NCBI GenBank assembly: GCA_007695285.1
Contig: REEC01000163.1
Coordinates: 1 to 45,893, forward strand
Length of the DNA: 45,893 nucleotides
Reading direction: 5' to 3'
Source of the DNA: Spirochaetaceae bacterium
GTDB taxonomy: Bacteria > Spirochaetota > Spirochaetia > DSM-27196 > PXBQ01
Position 1 is the stretch's first letter. The number at the start of each line of letters is the position of its first letter. The notes under the pieces are model-generated. The model saw nothing but the letters and a program-made list of their open reading frames with translations, was not told the origin of the DNA and ran no database searches. A program made the position numbers and the translations under genes. This document shows positions 27,917-44,919 of the stretch, piece by piece.

Positions 27917-28618
27917 TTAGCTCCTGGCCGGCGCGGTTTCGCGCCGTTTCCGAACAAGCGCGCCGGCATCCTCGCGCGGTTCACGGCGCAGAATCTCTCC
28001 GGCAAACACCCAGACCTTAACTCCGATCGCGCCGAAAGTCGTATGCGCCTCGGAGAAGCCGTAATCTATATTGGCACGTAGCGTGTGCAACGGGATCTGT
28101 CCGTCGCGTTGTGTCTCGGTCCGCGACATCTCGGCTCCACCGAGCCGACCCGACACTTTGATTTTTACACCGAGAACACCGGCTTTCATCGACTGATTGA
28201 CCGCCATTTTCAGAGTCCGGCGGAACGACGCACGAGACTTCAATTGTCGCGCGACGTTGATCGCGATCAACTGAGCATCTGTCTCGGGCCTCTTGATCTC
28301 TTTGATCTTGATCTGGATCTTCTTACCCGCCGCCTTTTGCAGTAGCGTACCGATTCTCTCGATATTTGCACCTTTCGTCCCGATGATCACACCAGGCCGC
28401 GACGTGTGAATGACAAGCGTGATCCTTTGCGGATGACGGATGATCTCGACGTCGGCGATTTCCGCGCTTCGTGTCTCCGGAAGCGTCTCGAGCAAGCGTC
28501 GCAACTTGAGGTCTTCGTGCAACGTGTTCGCGTACTCGCGTGGATCTACGTACCACTTTGACTTCCACGTCTTGTTGATTCCTAACCGCAACCCAAACGG
28601 GTTAACTTTCTGTCCCAC
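27917..28618 (-). CDS. rpsC: 30S ribosomal protein S3
   Basis: An mRNA-entry protein with a KH domain, 233 residues from the GTG at 28618. Marks are [20 protein letters not shown], the KH segment [20 protein letters not shown], and [20 protein letters not shown]. The frame extends 11 codons further upstream, but that would run into rplV and precede all homology. The GTG lies one base after the rplV stop, with GGGAGA inside rplV as ribosome site. Confidence 0.96.
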   Translation of the reverse strand: MGQKVNPFGLRLGINKTWKSKWYVDPREYANTLHEDLKLRRLLETLPETRSAEIADVEIIRHPQRITLVIHTSRPGVIIGTKGANIERIGTLLQKAAGKKIQIKIKEIKRPETDAQLIAINVARQLKSRASFRRTLKMAVNQSMKAGVLGVKIKVSGRLGGAEMSRTETQRDGQIPLHTLRANIDYGFSEAHTTFGAIGVKVWVFAGEILRREPREDAGALVRKRRETAPARS

Positions 28619-28619
28619 G

Positions 28620-28982
28620 TTACTCTCCCGCCTTTCCGATCTCGTCGACAACCACAGTAATATGGCTCATCCTCTTCAAGAGAACGTCCGCGCGACCGCG
28701 GCCGCGGCGCCACATCCGCTTCATTGTAGGCCCTTCGTTCACAAGCAGTTCGCGAACGTAGAGCATGTCCTCGTCAAGGTTCTTGTTTTGGTACAGGGCG
28801 TTCGCGGCAGCCGACATAACGACCTTGCGCAGCAATTTCGCGCCCTTGTGCGGCAACGTATCGAGAATCGCGACAACCTCGGGGTACGGTCGCAACCTTA
28901 TCTCGTTCGCAACCCGCCGAATTTTGAACGGCGACATCAGGAGGTACTTGGCATGAGCCCTGTATCCGGTTTTTTCGGCCAT
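28620..28982 (-). CDS. rplV: 50S ribosomal protein L22
   Basis: Its beta-hairpin lines the exit tunnel. The 120-residue protein has [40 protein letters not shown] and [20 protein letters not shown], the last being the tunnel-lining hairpin. Located 11 bases after rpsS and coupled to rpsC. Confidence 0.96.
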   Translation of the reverse strand: MAEKTGYRAHAKYLLMSPFKIRRVANEIRLRPYPEVVAILDTLPHKGAKLLRKVVMSAAANALYQNKNLDEDMLYVRELLVNEGPTMKRMWRRGRGRADVLLKRMSHITVVVDEIGKAGE

Positions 28983-28993
28983 TCCCGCGCCCC

Positions 28994-29275
28994 CTACTTC
29001 CTTCCGGCTTTCCGGTCAGACCCGGCATGGCCGCGGAAAATTCGCGTCGGAGAAAATTCCCCGAGTTTGTGCCCGACAAGGTTTTCGGTAACGTATACCG
29101 GGACCCACGTCTTTCCGTTATACACCGATATAGTAAGCCCGACCATTTCCGGGATGACAGTCGAACAACGGGACCATGTCTTGATCATCTTTTTCTGCCC
29201 GGTCTTGTTCATCTCAAGAACCCGTGAGTACAGGCTCTTTTCGACAAAAGGTCCCTTTTTAATGGATCTGGACAT
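28994..29275 (-). CDS. rpsS: 30S ribosomal protein S19
   Basis: A 93-residue head protein that pairs with S13. It has [39 protein letters not shown] and [17 protein letters not shown]. The frame is open for 29 codons upstream, but the ATG at 29275 follows GAAGGAGAT and is 5 bases after the rplB stop, so the shorter form is taken. Confidence 0.96.
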   Translation of the reverse strand: MSRSIKKGPFVEKSLYSRVLEMNKTGQKKMIKTWSRCSTVIPEMVGLTISVYNGKTWVPVYVTENLVGHKLGEFSPTRIFRGHAGSDRKAGRK

Positions 29276-29280
29276 CGAGA

Positions 29281-30105
29281 CTATCTCCTTCGCTTCACGA
29301 TAAACGCGCTCGATTGTTTCCGCTTCTTCCGCGTTTTGTAGCCTTTTGTCGGAACACCCCACGGCGAAACAGGGTGCCGCCCACCCGAAGTGCGTCCTTC
29401 ACCACCACCGTGTGGATGATCGACCGGGTTCATAACAACACCCCGAACCTTCGGTCGCCGACCCAACCAACGCGCCCGTCCGGCTTTGCCCAACGATACG
29501 TTCATGTGGTCTTCGTTGCCGACAACGCCTATCGTCGCGTAACACTCTTTAAACACCATCCGCATCTCACCCGAGGGGAGCCGGAGCGTCACGTAGTCTT
29601 TCTCTTTGGCTACAACCGTAGCACTTCCACCGGCAGCCCGGACTAGCTGTCCACCGCGCCCCTTCTGCAACTCAACATTGTGCACAGGTACGCCAAGAGG
29701 CACCGCGTGAAGCGGGAGCGCATTTCCGTTTTCAGGCGCCGCATCAGGGCCCGACACAACCGTCGCCCCGACCTTTAATCCCTTCGCGGCCAGAATGTAT
29801 CGTTTCTCGCCATCCGCGTAGACAAGCAGCGCGATGTTGGCGCTTCTATTCGGGTCATACTCGACTTCCGCGACGCGTGCCGGGATACCGTACTTCTCGC
29901 GCAAAAAATCCACGGCTCGATACTTCTGCTTGTTACCGCCGCCACGGCGGCGTACAGATATCCGTCCGCCGGCACCACGTCCGCCGGAGCCGGACTTTCC
30001 TTTCGTCAGCGCCTTCTCCGACGTTTTCCGGGTGACATCCTCGAATGTTATCGTCGTCTTTTGCCTTAGCCCCGGCGTATACGGTTTATAACTCTTAATT
30101 CCCAC
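29281..30105 (-). CDS. rplB: 50S ribosomal protein L2
   Basis: Needed for peptidyl-transferase activity and subunit association; 274 residues. It begins [14 protein letters not shown] and contains [33 protein letters not shown], and the conserved catalytic-neighbourhood segment [20 protein letters not shown]. It starts with GTG at 30105 after GGGGGAAG. A 66-base gap with no recognised element separates it from rplW. Confidence 0.97.
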   Translation of the reverse strand: MGIKSYKPYTPGLRQKTTITFEDVTRKTSEKALTKGKSGSGGRGAGGRISVRRRGGGNKQKYRAVDFLREKYGIPARVAEVEYDPNRSANIALLVYADGEKRYILAAKGLKVGATVVSGPDAAPENGNALPLHAVPLGVPVHNVELQKGRGGQLVRAAGGSATVVAKEKDYVTLRLPSGEMRMVFKECYATIGVVGNEDHMNVSLGKAGRARWLGRRPKVRGVVMNPVDHPHGGGEGRTSGGRHPVSPWGVPTKGYKTRKKRKQSSAFIVKRRR

Positions 30106-30171
30106 AGACTTCCCCCGATTTTCTCGTCGGCCTTGTGCTTACTGTGCCTCGTCGGCAAACTCCGCAGCGGC

Positions 30172-30456
30172 TCACGTTCCTTCAAAAATGCCGATTTTCT
30201 GTCCGGCCGAAACCGTAACGATAGCTTTCTTCCACGATGACGTGAAACCTTTCTGATAGCGGACTCTTTTCGGTTTCGGCTTCACGTTAATCACGTTGCA
30301 TGCAACGGCGTCGACCGAGAATAAAGCCTTCACGGCGTTCTTGATTTCAATTTTATTTGCACGCGCATCGACACGAAAAACGTACTGGTTCTGCTCTCTG
30401 AGCATGTTCGTTTTCTCGGTCAACACGGGTTCGATTATGACTTTGTCAGGACTCAT
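30172..30456 (-). CDS. rplW: 50S ribosomal protein L23
   Basis: The tunnel-exit protein that docks trigger factor and SRP; 94 residues. Marks are IIEPVLTEKTNMLREQNQYV, NKIEIKNAVKALFSV and the terminal KPKPKRVRYQKGFTSSWKKA. Its start lies 11 bases inside the end of rplD, an overlap that couples their synthesis. Confidence 0.94.
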   Translation of the reverse strand: MSPDKVIIEPVLTEKTNMLREQNQYVFRVDARANKIEIKNAVKALFSVDAVACNVINVKPKPKRVRYQKGFTSSWKKAIVTVSAGQKIGIFEGT

Positions 30457-31099
30457 CGCTTACCCCTTCGGCGCGCGCTTTGGTAAAAAAATCGCCGAGC
30501 TTTGTTGCCGCCGTCTCCATCATGATGATGGTTTTTCCGTAAAACAACTCGTGCGCGCACAACCGGTTATACGACAAGAATGTCAAACCCGGGATGTTCG
30601 CGGCGGCCCTCTTCACCATCCGGTCGTCGTCTTTTAAAACCAGAACCGATCGTTTTTCGGCCGCGAGATTCGTCATGATCCGGACGAGTTCCTTCGTCTT
30701 TCCGGTCTCGATGCTGAAGTCCTCAACTACTTTAAGACAACCTTCCGCAGTTTTCTGACTCAAGATCGACTTGATCGCGTGCCGTTTTACTTTCTTGGGG
30801 AGGCGGTACGAGTAGTCGCGCGGATGCGGTCCAAACGCCACTCCACCACCGACCCAGACCGGTGACTGCCGCGTTCCGGAACGCGCACGGCCCGTCCCTT
30901 TTTGCCGCCAGGGTTTCTTGTGGCTGCCCTCGACCTCGCTCCGCGTCTTGCTCGACGACGTCCCTTGACGGGCGTTGGCCAACTCGTTCCGAATAGCGTG
31001 GTATATCGAACCGTCGCTGACCGCGCACGCAAAAACCGAGTCATTCAACTCAATCGTACGCAGTTCTTTCCCGTCAACCGACAGGACTTTCGTTTCCAT
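30446..31099 (-). CDS. rplD: 50S ribosomal protein L4
   Basis: A 217-residue protein whose loop reaches the exit tunnel constriction. The loop GSHKKPWRQKGTGRARSGTR and SPVWVGGGVAFGPHPRDYSY are diagnostic. In E. coli L4 represses its own operon. Two direct repeats, ACTTCACTTCG at 31115-31125 and 31133-31143, lie in the 70-base gap before its start. Whether they serve control is unknown. Confidence 0.96.
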   Translation of the reverse strand: METKVLSVDGKELRTIELNDSVFACAVSDGSIYHAIRNELANARQGTSSSKTRSEVEGSHKKPWRQKGTGRARSGTRQSPVWVGGGVAFGPHPRDYSYRLPKKVKRHAIKSILSQKTAEGCLKVVEDFSIETGKTKELVRIMTNLAAEKRSVLVLKDDDRMVKRAAANIPGLTFLSYNRLCAHELFYGKTIIMMETAATKLGDFFTKARAEGVSDES

Positions 31100-31169
31100 G
31101 CCTATACCTCTATTACTTCACTTCGAAGATCAACTTCACTTCGGTAATTTACTTTCTTCGGTGACCGCG

Positions 31170-31802
31170 TCAGTCTTTCTTTTTCGCGGGAGTCACGTAC
31201 ACTACGCCACCATTTGCACCGGGAACGGCGCCCTTCACCATCAATACGCTCTTTTCGGCGTCGATCTTGACAATCCGAAGATTCTGAACGGTCGTCCGAT
31301 CGCTGCCCATCCGTCCCGCCATTTTTGTCCCTTTGATCACGCGCGAAGGATACGCCGCCATACCGGTCGACCCGTTTTCGCGGTGAAATTTCGAACCGTG
31401 CGTCGCACGGCCTCCGCTGAAATTATGGCGCTTCATCACGCCCTGGAAACCTTTACCCTTGGTCACGCCGACGATGTCGACAAAGACCGAGTTCTCGAAC
31501 ATCCCAAGGTCGATTTCATCGCCGACCGCTTTCGGTTCCGCACTTTCGTCATCGAGCCGAAACTCACGAACATACTTCCGCGGCGCGAGTCCATTCTTGA
31601 ACTGACCCAAAACCGGCTTCGACAGGCGCGACGGCTTCGCTTCGACGGCCCCGACTATCACGGCCGCGTAGCCGTCTTTCTTGGGAACACGATTGCCGAC
31701 GACGACATTGGTGTCGACTTTGAGAACGGTAACGGGTATAAGTCGTCCAGTCGCATCAAAAACCTGCGTCATACCGACTTTTTGTGCAATTACACCGATC
31801 AT
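31170..31802 (-). CDS. rplC: 50S ribosomal protein L3
   Basis: A 210-residue assembly-initiating protein near the peptidyl-transferase centre. It has GVIAQKVGMTQVFDATGRLI, KGFQGVMKRHNFSGGRATHG, HRENGSTG and MAGRMGSDRTTVQNLRIVKI. Follows rpsJ by 23 bases as in canonical S10 operons. Confidence 0.97.
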   Translation of the reverse strand: MIGVIAQKVGMTQVFDATGRLIPVTVLKVDTNVVVGNRVPKKDGYAAVIVGAVEAKPSRLSKPVLGQFKNGLAPRKYVREFRLDDESAEPKAVGDEIDLGMFENSVFVDIVGVTKGKGFQGVMKRHNFSGGRATHGSKFHRENGSTGMAAYPSRVIKGTKMAGRMGSDRTTVQNLRIVKIDAEKSVLMVKGAVPGANGGVVYVTPAKKKD

Positions 31803-31825
31803 TTTTCCTCTCCGCCCACAGCCGG

Positions 31826-32134
31826 TTACTGACGAATCTCGACGTCGACACCCGCGGGAAGCTCAAGCTTCATGAGCGAATCCATCACTGCGGACGTCGG
31901 TTCGAGAATATCGATCAACCGCTTGTGAGTTCGCATCTCGAATTGCTCGCGAGCCTTCTTATTCACATGCGGTGATCGCAACACGGTATACTTATTGATG
32001 CGCGTCGGGAGCGGAATCGGACCCGCGACTTTTGCGCCCGATTTCTGCACCGTCTGCACGATCGCGCGCGCGCTCTGGTCAATCAACTCGGTATCGAACC
32101 CGCGTAATCGCACCCGAATTCTCTCGCTAGCCAT
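31826..32134 (-). CDS. rpsJ: 30S ribosomal protein S10
   Basis: Ribosomal head protein and also NusE, a partner of NusG-NusB in antitermination; 102 residues. Marks are [40 protein letters not shown] and [13 protein letters not shown]. The ribosome site GGAGGAAG lies only two bases after the U-tract of the tuf terminator. No room for a separate promoter exists between them, so expression depends on read-through from tuf or a promoter inside tuf. Confidence 0.97.
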   Translation of the reverse strand: MASERIRVRLRGFDTELIDQSARAIVQTVQKSGAKVAGPIPLPTRINKYTVLRSPHVNKKAREQFEMRTHKRLIDILEPTSAVMDSLMKLELPAGVDVEIRQ

Positions 32135-32143
32135 TCTTCCTCC

Positions 32144-32181
32144 AAAAAATTAAGCCTCATTGCCTTTCGGCAACAAGGCTT
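32144..32181 (-). terminator. intrinsic terminator/attenuator between tuf and rpsJ
   Basis: On the minus strand, a 13-bp stem (AAGCCTTGTTGCC pairing with GGCAATGAGGCTT, including two G-U pairs) is closed by a GAAA tetraloop. It is followed by AA and six T (complement of 32144-32149). It begins 9 bases after the tuf stop codon. It is a strong-looking terminator, yet essential genes lie directly after it, so read-through must be substantial. Confidence 0.85.
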
Positions 32182-32189
32182 ACCTCTAC

Positions 32190-33380
32190 CTACTCGACGA
32201 TCTCGATGACCTGACCGCTTGCAACGGTCCGACCACCCTCGCGGATAGCAAACCTCAGACCACGGTCCATCGCGATCGGATGGATCAACTCCACAATGAT
32301 CTCGGAGTTGTCCCCCGGCATGACCATTTCCTTCCCTTCCGGGAGCGAGACCGAACCGGTAATATCGGTCGTGCGGAAATAAAACTGCGGACGATAACCC
32401 GTAAAGAACGGCGAGTGGCGACCACCCTCTTCCTTGCTCAAGCAATAAATCGTGCCCTTGAACTTCGCGTGCGGCTTGATCGATCCCGGCTTCGCAAGGA
32501 CCTGCCCGCGCTCGACTTCTTTTTTGTCGATACCACGAAGCAACGCACCGATGTTGTCACCGGCTTCACCTTGGTCGAGCAACTTATTGAACATCTCGAT
32601 TCCGGTGATCACCGTGTCTTTGGTCGGTCGAATTCCAATGATCTCAAGCTTGTCGTTGAGCTTCACGATCCCACGCTCGATACGACCGGTAACAACGGTT
32701 CCGCGCCCTTGAATCGAGAAAATGTCTTCAATCGGCATAAGGAAATCTTTGTCTTTGTCACGCTCGGGCAACGGAAAGTACGTGTCCATCGCATCGAGCA
32801 ACTCCTGGACGCACTTGTTCTTCTCGGCGTCCCCGGGATTCTCCATAGCTTGGAACGCACTCCCTTTCACGATAGGAATGTCGTCGCCCGGAAAATCGTA
32901 CGACTTGAGAATGTCACGCATTTCTTCTTCAACAAGCTCGATGATGTCCGGGTCGTCGACCTGGTCGGTCTTGTTGATAAAGACGATCAGCGCAGGCACA
33001 CCGACCTGACGAGCGAGCAGGATGTGCTCTTTTGTCTGCGACATTGCGCCGTCGGTAGCCGACACAACGATCACCGCACCGTCCATCTGGGCGGCTCCCG
33101 TAATCATGTTCTTGATGTAGTCGGCGTGCCCCGGACAGTCAACGTGAGCGTAGTGCCGGTTATCCGACTGATACTCGACGTGCCGGGTGTTGATTGTGAT
33201 ACCCCGCGCCTTCTCTTCAGGTGCGTTATCGATGTCCTCGTACTTCATGATCTTTCCGCCGGTTTTAGCGGAGCAGAACATCGAGATTGCTGCGGTTAAC
33301 GTCGTCTTTCCGTGGTCGACGTGACCAATCGTGCCGACGTTAATATGAGGCTTATCCCTCTGAAATTTTTCCTTCGCCAT
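32190..33380 (-). CDS. tuf: translation elongation factor EF-Tu
   Basis: The GTPase that delivers aminoacyl-tRNA to the ribosome; 396 residues. G1 is GHVDHGKT (19-26), switch [13 protein letters not shown]3 DCPGHADY, G4 NKTD and G5 SAFQ; domains 2 and 3 are complete to the terminal [15 protein letters not shown]. It lies after rpsG without fusA between, and is separated from rpsG by 401 bases that contain its own strong promoter. A terminator follows it. A second tuf copy cannot be judged from this window. Confidence 0.98.
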   Translation of the reverse strand: MAKEKFQRDKPHINVGTIGHVDHGKTTLTAAISMFCSAKTGGKIMKYEDIDNAPEEKARGITINTRHVEYQSDNRHYAHVDCPGHADYIKNMITGAAQMDGAVIVVSATDGAMSQTKEHILLARQVGVPALIVFINKTDQVDDPDIIELVEEEMRDILKSYDFPGDDIPIVKGSAFQAMENPGDAEKNKCVQELLDAMDTYFPLPERDKDKDFLMPIEDIFSIQGRGTVVTGRIERGIVKLNDKLEIIGIRPTKDTVITGIEMFNKLLDQGEAGDNIGALLRGIDKKEVERGQVLAKPGSIKPHAKFKGTIYCLSKEEGGRHSPFFTGYRPQFYFRTTDITGSVSLPEGKEMVMPGDNSEIIVELIHPIAMDRGLRFAIREGGRTVASGQVIEIVE

Positions 33381-33520
33381 TACGTCCTCCTCGCGACATC
33401 AATAAGCCGTGGCATTTTTTTTCCTTCCCAGCGTTGCACGCTTTTCACGCGACACCGGCACGAATTCAGGGAATCCGAGCCGGTCGTACCGTCGATTCGG
33501 CGCATAAGCCGGAGTGCCGT

Positions 33521-33549
33521 ATTCTATGGAAGTCAAAGGGATTTGTCAA
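33521..33549 (-). promoter_or_regulatory. strong sigma-70-type promoter of tuf and the S10-spc-alpha cluster
   Basis: On the minus strand, a perfect -35 TTGACA (33544-33549), a 17-base spacer and -10 TAGAAT (33521-33526) predict a start near 33514 and a leader of about 134 bases before the tuf ATG. GGAGG precedes that ATG. Upstream, AAGAGT-CGTTAA-ACTCTT (33581-33598) is an inverted repeat without a T-run. Confidence 0.75.
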
Positions 33550-33712
33550 GCGGCTCAGGCGTCCACCTGTGCCGTTCGTGAAGAGTCGTTAAACTCTTTG
33601 ACAAAACCACCTGAATCCCTCGAGCGGCGAACCCCGCACCGAACGGTCGGTTTGGTTTCATTGCCGCGGGTATTCCACCCAGCCCTTGCAGAGCGGAACC
33701 ACACGACACTCG

Positions 33713-33755
33713 GCGACGACACGTCGTCGCGATCAAGCGGATCGGCGACGATCCG
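33713..33755. other. two hairpins in the rpsG-tuf gap
   Basis: GCGACGAC-AC-GTCGTCGC (33713-33730) and CGGATC-GGCGAC-GATCCG (33738-33755) are perfect inverted repeats within 70 bases after the rpsG stop. Neither is followed by a T-run, so they are not intrinsic terminators. They could protect the 3' end of the rpsL-rpsG transcript. The rest of the 401-base gap holds the tuf promoter and leader and no gene that I can support. Confidence 0.5.
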
Positions 33756-33781
33756 CACAACTGCCGATCGAACCTGTTACT

Positions 33782-34264
<483 letters not shown>

Positions 34265-34639
34265 TTACGCCTTCGGCTTCTTGGTACCGTACTTGGACCG
34301 AGCTTTTTTCCGGTCTTCCACGCCCAACGTGTCTTTGGCTCCACGGACGATATGATAACGAACGCCCGGAAGATCCTTCACACGGCCGCCACGGAGCAAG
34401 ACTACAGAGTGCTCCTGAAGGTTATGCCCGATCCCCGGAATGTACGCCGTAACTTCGATTCCGTTTACGAGCCTGACGCGCGCAACTTTCCGCAGCGCCG
34501 AGTTCGGCTTTTTCGGCGTAATGGTCATTACGCGCGTACACACTCCACGCTTCTGCGGGCAGGACTGCAACGCAGGCGACTTCGTCGATTTGAGAGACGT
34601 TTTCCGTCCGTTCCGAACCAATTGGTTAATTGTCGGCAT
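34265..34639 (-). CDS. rpsL: 30S ribosomal protein S12
   Basis: Decoding-centre protein of 124 residues. [14 protein letters not shown], the loop [17 protein letters not shown] with the Lys that governs streptomycin response in E. coli (Lys42/43), [20 protein letters not shown] and the basic tail [14 protein letters not shown] are all standard. The wild-type Lys suggests no ribosomal streptomycin resistance at that site. It lies 163 bases after rpoC behind a promoter candidate. Confidence 0.97.
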   Translation of the reverse strand: MPTINQLVRNGRKTSLKSTKSPALQSCPQKRGVCTRVMTITPKKPNSALRKVARVRLVNGIEVTAYIPGIGHNLQEHSVVLLRGGRVKDLPGVRYHIVRGAKDTLGVEDRKKARSKYGTKKPKA

Positions 34640-34693
34640 TTACTTCCTTACTCCCGTCAGCAGTTACCGTAAACTCTGATAATGTGAGTCGTT

Positions 34694-34722
34694 ACAATAC
34701 CAGAGCCTCGGATTATGGTCAA
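34694..34722 (-). promoter_or_regulatory. promoter candidate for rpsL-rpsG
   Basis: On the minus strand, TTGACC (34717-34722) is followed after 17 bases by TATTGT (34694-34699), predicting a start near 34687 and a leader of about 48 bases. This would let S12 and S7 be made independently of rpoBC. No terminator is evident between rpoC and this site. Confidence 0.55.
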
Positions 34723-34802
34723 TACCACCCCGACGAGCAAATCTACCTTTCGGCTTGTTCGTTCTGCTCGTCATGGGTTTCCAGCCTGTAGCACACCCTC
34801 GG

Positions 34803-39026
<4,224 letters not shown>

Positions 39027-39068
39027 ACTCGCCTCCTGGACGTACCGTCACCGCGAATGAAAACCGTT

Positions 39069-42569
<3,501 letters not shown>

Positions 42570-42604
42570 AGAGCTTCCTCCCGCTTTGCGGTAGTGCACA
42601 GACA

Positions 42605-42634
42605 GACCACCGGTGCCCTCGGGTACCGGTGGTC
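42605..42634 (-). promoter_or_regulatory. rplL-rpoB intergenic hairpin (attenuator or processing site)
   Basis: On the minus strand, GACCACCGGTACC and GGCACCGGTGGTC form a 13-bp stem with one A-C mismatch and a CGAG loop, 45 bases after the rplL stop and 35 before rpoB. No T-run follows. The place matches the E. coli rplL-rpoB attenuator and RNase III cleavage region; the function here is inferred. Confidence 0.6.
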
Positions 42635-42679
42635 CGATCAGAGAATACGATTCCTCGTTGAATACTACGAATCAGTGTT

Positions 42680-43072
42680 TTACTTGACTTCAACCTCTGC
42701 ACCAGCTGCAGTAAGCTTTTCCTTGATCTGCGCAGCTTCTTCCTTCGACACGCCTTCTTTCACAGGCTTGTCCCCGGCTTCTACCAACTCTTTTGCCTCT
42801 TTGAGGCCAAGACCGGTAAGCGCGCGGACCTCTTTGATAACGGGGATCTTTGCGCCTTCCCCGAAACTCTTCAACACGACGGTGAACTCGGTCTGCTCCT
42901 CGACCTCCGGACCCGCATCAGCGGCGCCGGCACCGGGACCCGCGGCGACCGCGACCGGCGCGGCGGCGGTTACGCCGAATTTCTCTTCCATAGCCTTTAC
43001 AAGCTCGGAGACCTCAAGCACCGTCATTCCGGCGATTGCCTCAAGGACATCATCCTTGGTTAATGTTGCCAT
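42680..43072 (-). CDS. rplL: 50S ribosomal protein L7/L12
   Basis: The multicopy stalk protein that recruits translation GTPases; 130 residues. It has an N-terminal dimerisation helix ([20 protein letters not shown]), an Ala/Gly/Pro hinge ([20 protein letters not shown]), then the factor-binding domain ([38 protein letters not shown]). The gene is 65 bases after rplJ. The gap contains a loose GGCGT/ACGCC hairpin of uncertain meaning. Confidence 0.97.
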   Translation of the reverse strand: MATLTKDDVLEAIAGMTVLEVSELVKAMEEKFGVTAAAPVAVAAGPGAGAADAGPEVEEQTEFTVVLKSFGEGAKIPVIKEVRALTGLGLKEAKELVEAGDKPVKEGVSKEEAAQIKEKLTAAGAEVEVK

Positions 43073-43137
43073 ATTACCTTCTCCTTAAATTTGCCGGCGA
43101 CAGCATGGCGTTACTCGAAGACTGACGCCGAATGATT

Positions 43138-43680
43138 TCACTCGCCCGACTGGGCTTTTTTGTCCGCGACCGCCTGCAGCGTCCGCGCCAATTTCGTCGT
43201 AACACCGTTGAGCACGTACACGAAGTTCTGGAGCGGCGCCTGCATAGTCGCCATCAACTTCGCGATCAGCTCGTCGCGGCTCGGCAGCCTCGAGTACGCC
43301 TCGGTCTGCGGCGCGTCGAAAACCACTCCGGAAATCAAAGAGCCCTTGACCGTGACCGGGCCTTCCTTCCCAAAATCGAACAACGCCTTCACAACCGGCG
43401 TCGAATCGGCTCGTGCGATCGCGACCGCCGTCGGACCGACGAGATACTCCGAAACGTCGGGAAGCTGCATCTGCTGGAACGCAAGCTTCGCGTGGTTGTT
43501 CTTGACGACGCGAAACTCCGCGTTCCGCTCGCGTAATCTGTTTCGAAGTTCGGTGATCTGCAGAACGGTGAGCCCCCGATAGTCCGCAAATACGAAGTCC
43601 TGCGCTTCACCGATGTTCTTCTTGATCGCATCTACCGAATCGATCTTGTGCTGTTGCAGTTTTGTCGTGTGATTTACCAT
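43138..43680 (-). CDS. rplJ: 50S ribosomal protein L10
   Basis: Stalk base that anchors L7/L12 dimers; 180 residues. Marks are DAIKKNIGEAQDFVFADYRG, LRERNAEFRVVKNNHAKLAF, LVGPTAVAIA and the C-terminal helix LQNFVYVLNGVTTKLARTL, which binds L7/L12. Only 11 bases separate it from rplA, so the long folded L10 leader found ahead of rplJ in many bacteria is absent here. Confidence 0.96.
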   Translation of the reverse strand: MVNHTTKLQQHKIDSVDAIKKNIGEAQDFVFADYRGLTVLQITELRNRLRERNAEFRVVKNNHAKLAFQQMQLPDVSEYLVGPTAVAIARADSTPVVKALFDFGKEGPVTVKGSLISGVVFDAPQTEAYSRLPSRDELIAKLMATMQAPLQNFVYVLNGVTTKLARTLQAVADKKAQSGE

Positions 43681-43691
43681 TACGCGCCTCC

Positions 43692-44381
43692 CTACTTCCC
43701 GGTCTCGCCGGCAGCCGTCGCCACTTTGACGCCGGGGCCCATCGTGGAGGATACCGCGATCGACTTAATAAACGCACCTTTTGCATCGGCAGGGCGACGT
43801 CGCTCCACCTCGGCCACGACCGACGCGATGTTCTCGGTGATCTTCTCAGGCGGCATCGAAACCTTGCCGACAGCCAGATGAACGACGCCCGTCTTGTCCG
43901 AACGGAACTCGACGCGTCCTTTCCGGAGCTCGTCGATCGCGGCCTTCACGTCGAACGTGACCGTGCCGGTCTTGGGATTCGGCATCAAGCCGCGTCGGCC
44001 GAGAATCGGCCCGAGTCGCCCGACATCTTTCATCATGTCCGGTGTTGCCACCGCGATGTCAAAGTCAAGCCAACCATCGCGAATTTTCTGAATGAGTTCG
44101 TCGTCACCGACGTAGGTCGCGCCGGAATCGAGCGCCTCTTGCGCCTTGTCACCTTTGGCGAAAACAAGAATCTTCTTCTCGGAGGTGAACTGATTCGGCA
44201 ACACCAGTGTGTCCCGGACCGTCGCGCTCTTCTTGAGGTTCATCTTGAGCGAAACCTCGACGGTTTCGTCAAACTTCGCGCGAGCGAGCTCTTTCACGAT
44301 CGCGACGGCCTTTTCGGTCGTGTGCAATTCCTGTCGATCGAGCTTTTTCGCTGCTTCGATATATTTTTTTCCACGTTTCAT
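43692..44381 (-). CDS. rplA: 50S ribosomal protein L1
   Basis: L1-stalk protein that helps move E-site tRNA; 229 residues. It has RGKKYIEAAKKLDRQELHTT, FDETVEVSLKMNL, the rRNA-binding core GRLGPILGRRGLMPNPKTGT and KTGVVHLAVGKVS. In E. coli L1 represses the L11-L1 mRNA. Its start overlaps the rplK stop by one base (TAATG). Confidence 0.97.
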   Translation of the reverse strand: MKRGKKYIEAAKKLDRQELHTTEKAVAIVKELARAKFDETVEVSLKMNLKKSATVRDTLVLPNQFTSEKKILVFAKGDKAQEALDSGATYVGDDELIQKIRDGWLDFDIAVATPDMMKDVGRLGPILGRRGLMPNPKTGTVTFDVKAAIDELRKGRVEFRSDKTGVVHLAVGKVSMPPEKITENIASVVAEVERRRPADAKGAFIKSIAVSSTMGPGVKVATAAGETGK

Positions 44382-44815
44382 TACGACGCCTCCACCTCGA
44401 CACCCATGCTACGGGCGGTGCCCGCGATGATGTTCATCGCGCCGTCGACGTCGTTTGCGTTCAGATCCTGCATCTTCATCTCGGCGATTTCACGTAGCTT
44501 CGCTCGCGGAAGCTTCCCAACCTTTGTTTTGTTCGGCTCGGCCGACGCCTTCTCAAGACCCATCGCCTTCTTGATCAGAACCGCCGCGGGCGGCGTCTTT
44601 GTGATGAACGAGAACGAGCGATCCGCAAAAACCGTGATTACGACCGGAATCGTAAGTCCCGCTTCGATGTTTTTGGTGGCTTCGTTAAACTGCTGCACGA
44701 ACTGCGGCGCGGAGACGCCGTGCGGACCGAGCGCGGGTCCAACGGGCGGCGCGGGCGTCGCCTTTCCGGCCGGCACCTGCAGCTTAATGATCGCCGTTAC
44801 CTTTTTCTTTGCCAT
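44381..44815 (-). CDS. rplK: 50S ribosomal protein L11
   Basis: GTPase-centre protein, 144 residues, also the sensor used by RelA-type stringent factors. Marks are [35 protein letters not shown], the proline pair in [15 protein letters not shown] and [20 protein letters not shown]. The open frame extends 21 codons upstream, but the ATG at 44815 follows AGGAGT and matches homologues. The 104-base leader after nusG contains two hairpins. Confidence 0.97.
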   Translation of the reverse strand: MAKKKVTAIIKLQVPAGKATPAPPVGPALGPHGVSAPQFVQQFNEATKNIEAGLTIPVVITVFADRSFSFITKTPPAAVLIKKAMGLEKASAEPNKTKVGKLPRAKLREIAEMKMQDLNANDVDGAMNIIAGTARSMGVEVEAS

Positions 44816-44870
44816 ACTTGACTCCTGTGTGGTCTTAGCGTTCACGCCTGACTGGCGCAAACTCCCATCA

Positions 44871-44914
44871 CGCCCCACGAGGGGGCGGAGCAGTGACCAC
44901 GGTCAACGACCGTG
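44871..44914 (-). promoter_or_regulatory. paired hairpins in the nusG-rplK gap
   Basis: CACGGTC-AAC-GACCGTG (44898-44914) and CGCCCC-ACGAG-GGGGCG (44871-44887) are perfect inverted repeats in the mRNA leader of rplK, with no T-run. They may be an L1-binding target or an mRNA processing site. I cannot match them to the rRNA L1 site by eye. Confidence 0.4.
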
Positions 44915-44919
44915 ATACG

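Noticed and set aside
33713-33755. Hairpins after rpsG as an intrinsic terminator
   Set aside because: No T-run follows either stem on the transcribed strand.
33381-33781. A possible fusA remnant or small gene in the rpsG-tuf gap
   Set aside because: Short open frames here show no similarity to EF-G motifs and lack ribosome sites; the gap is explained by the tuf promoter and leader.
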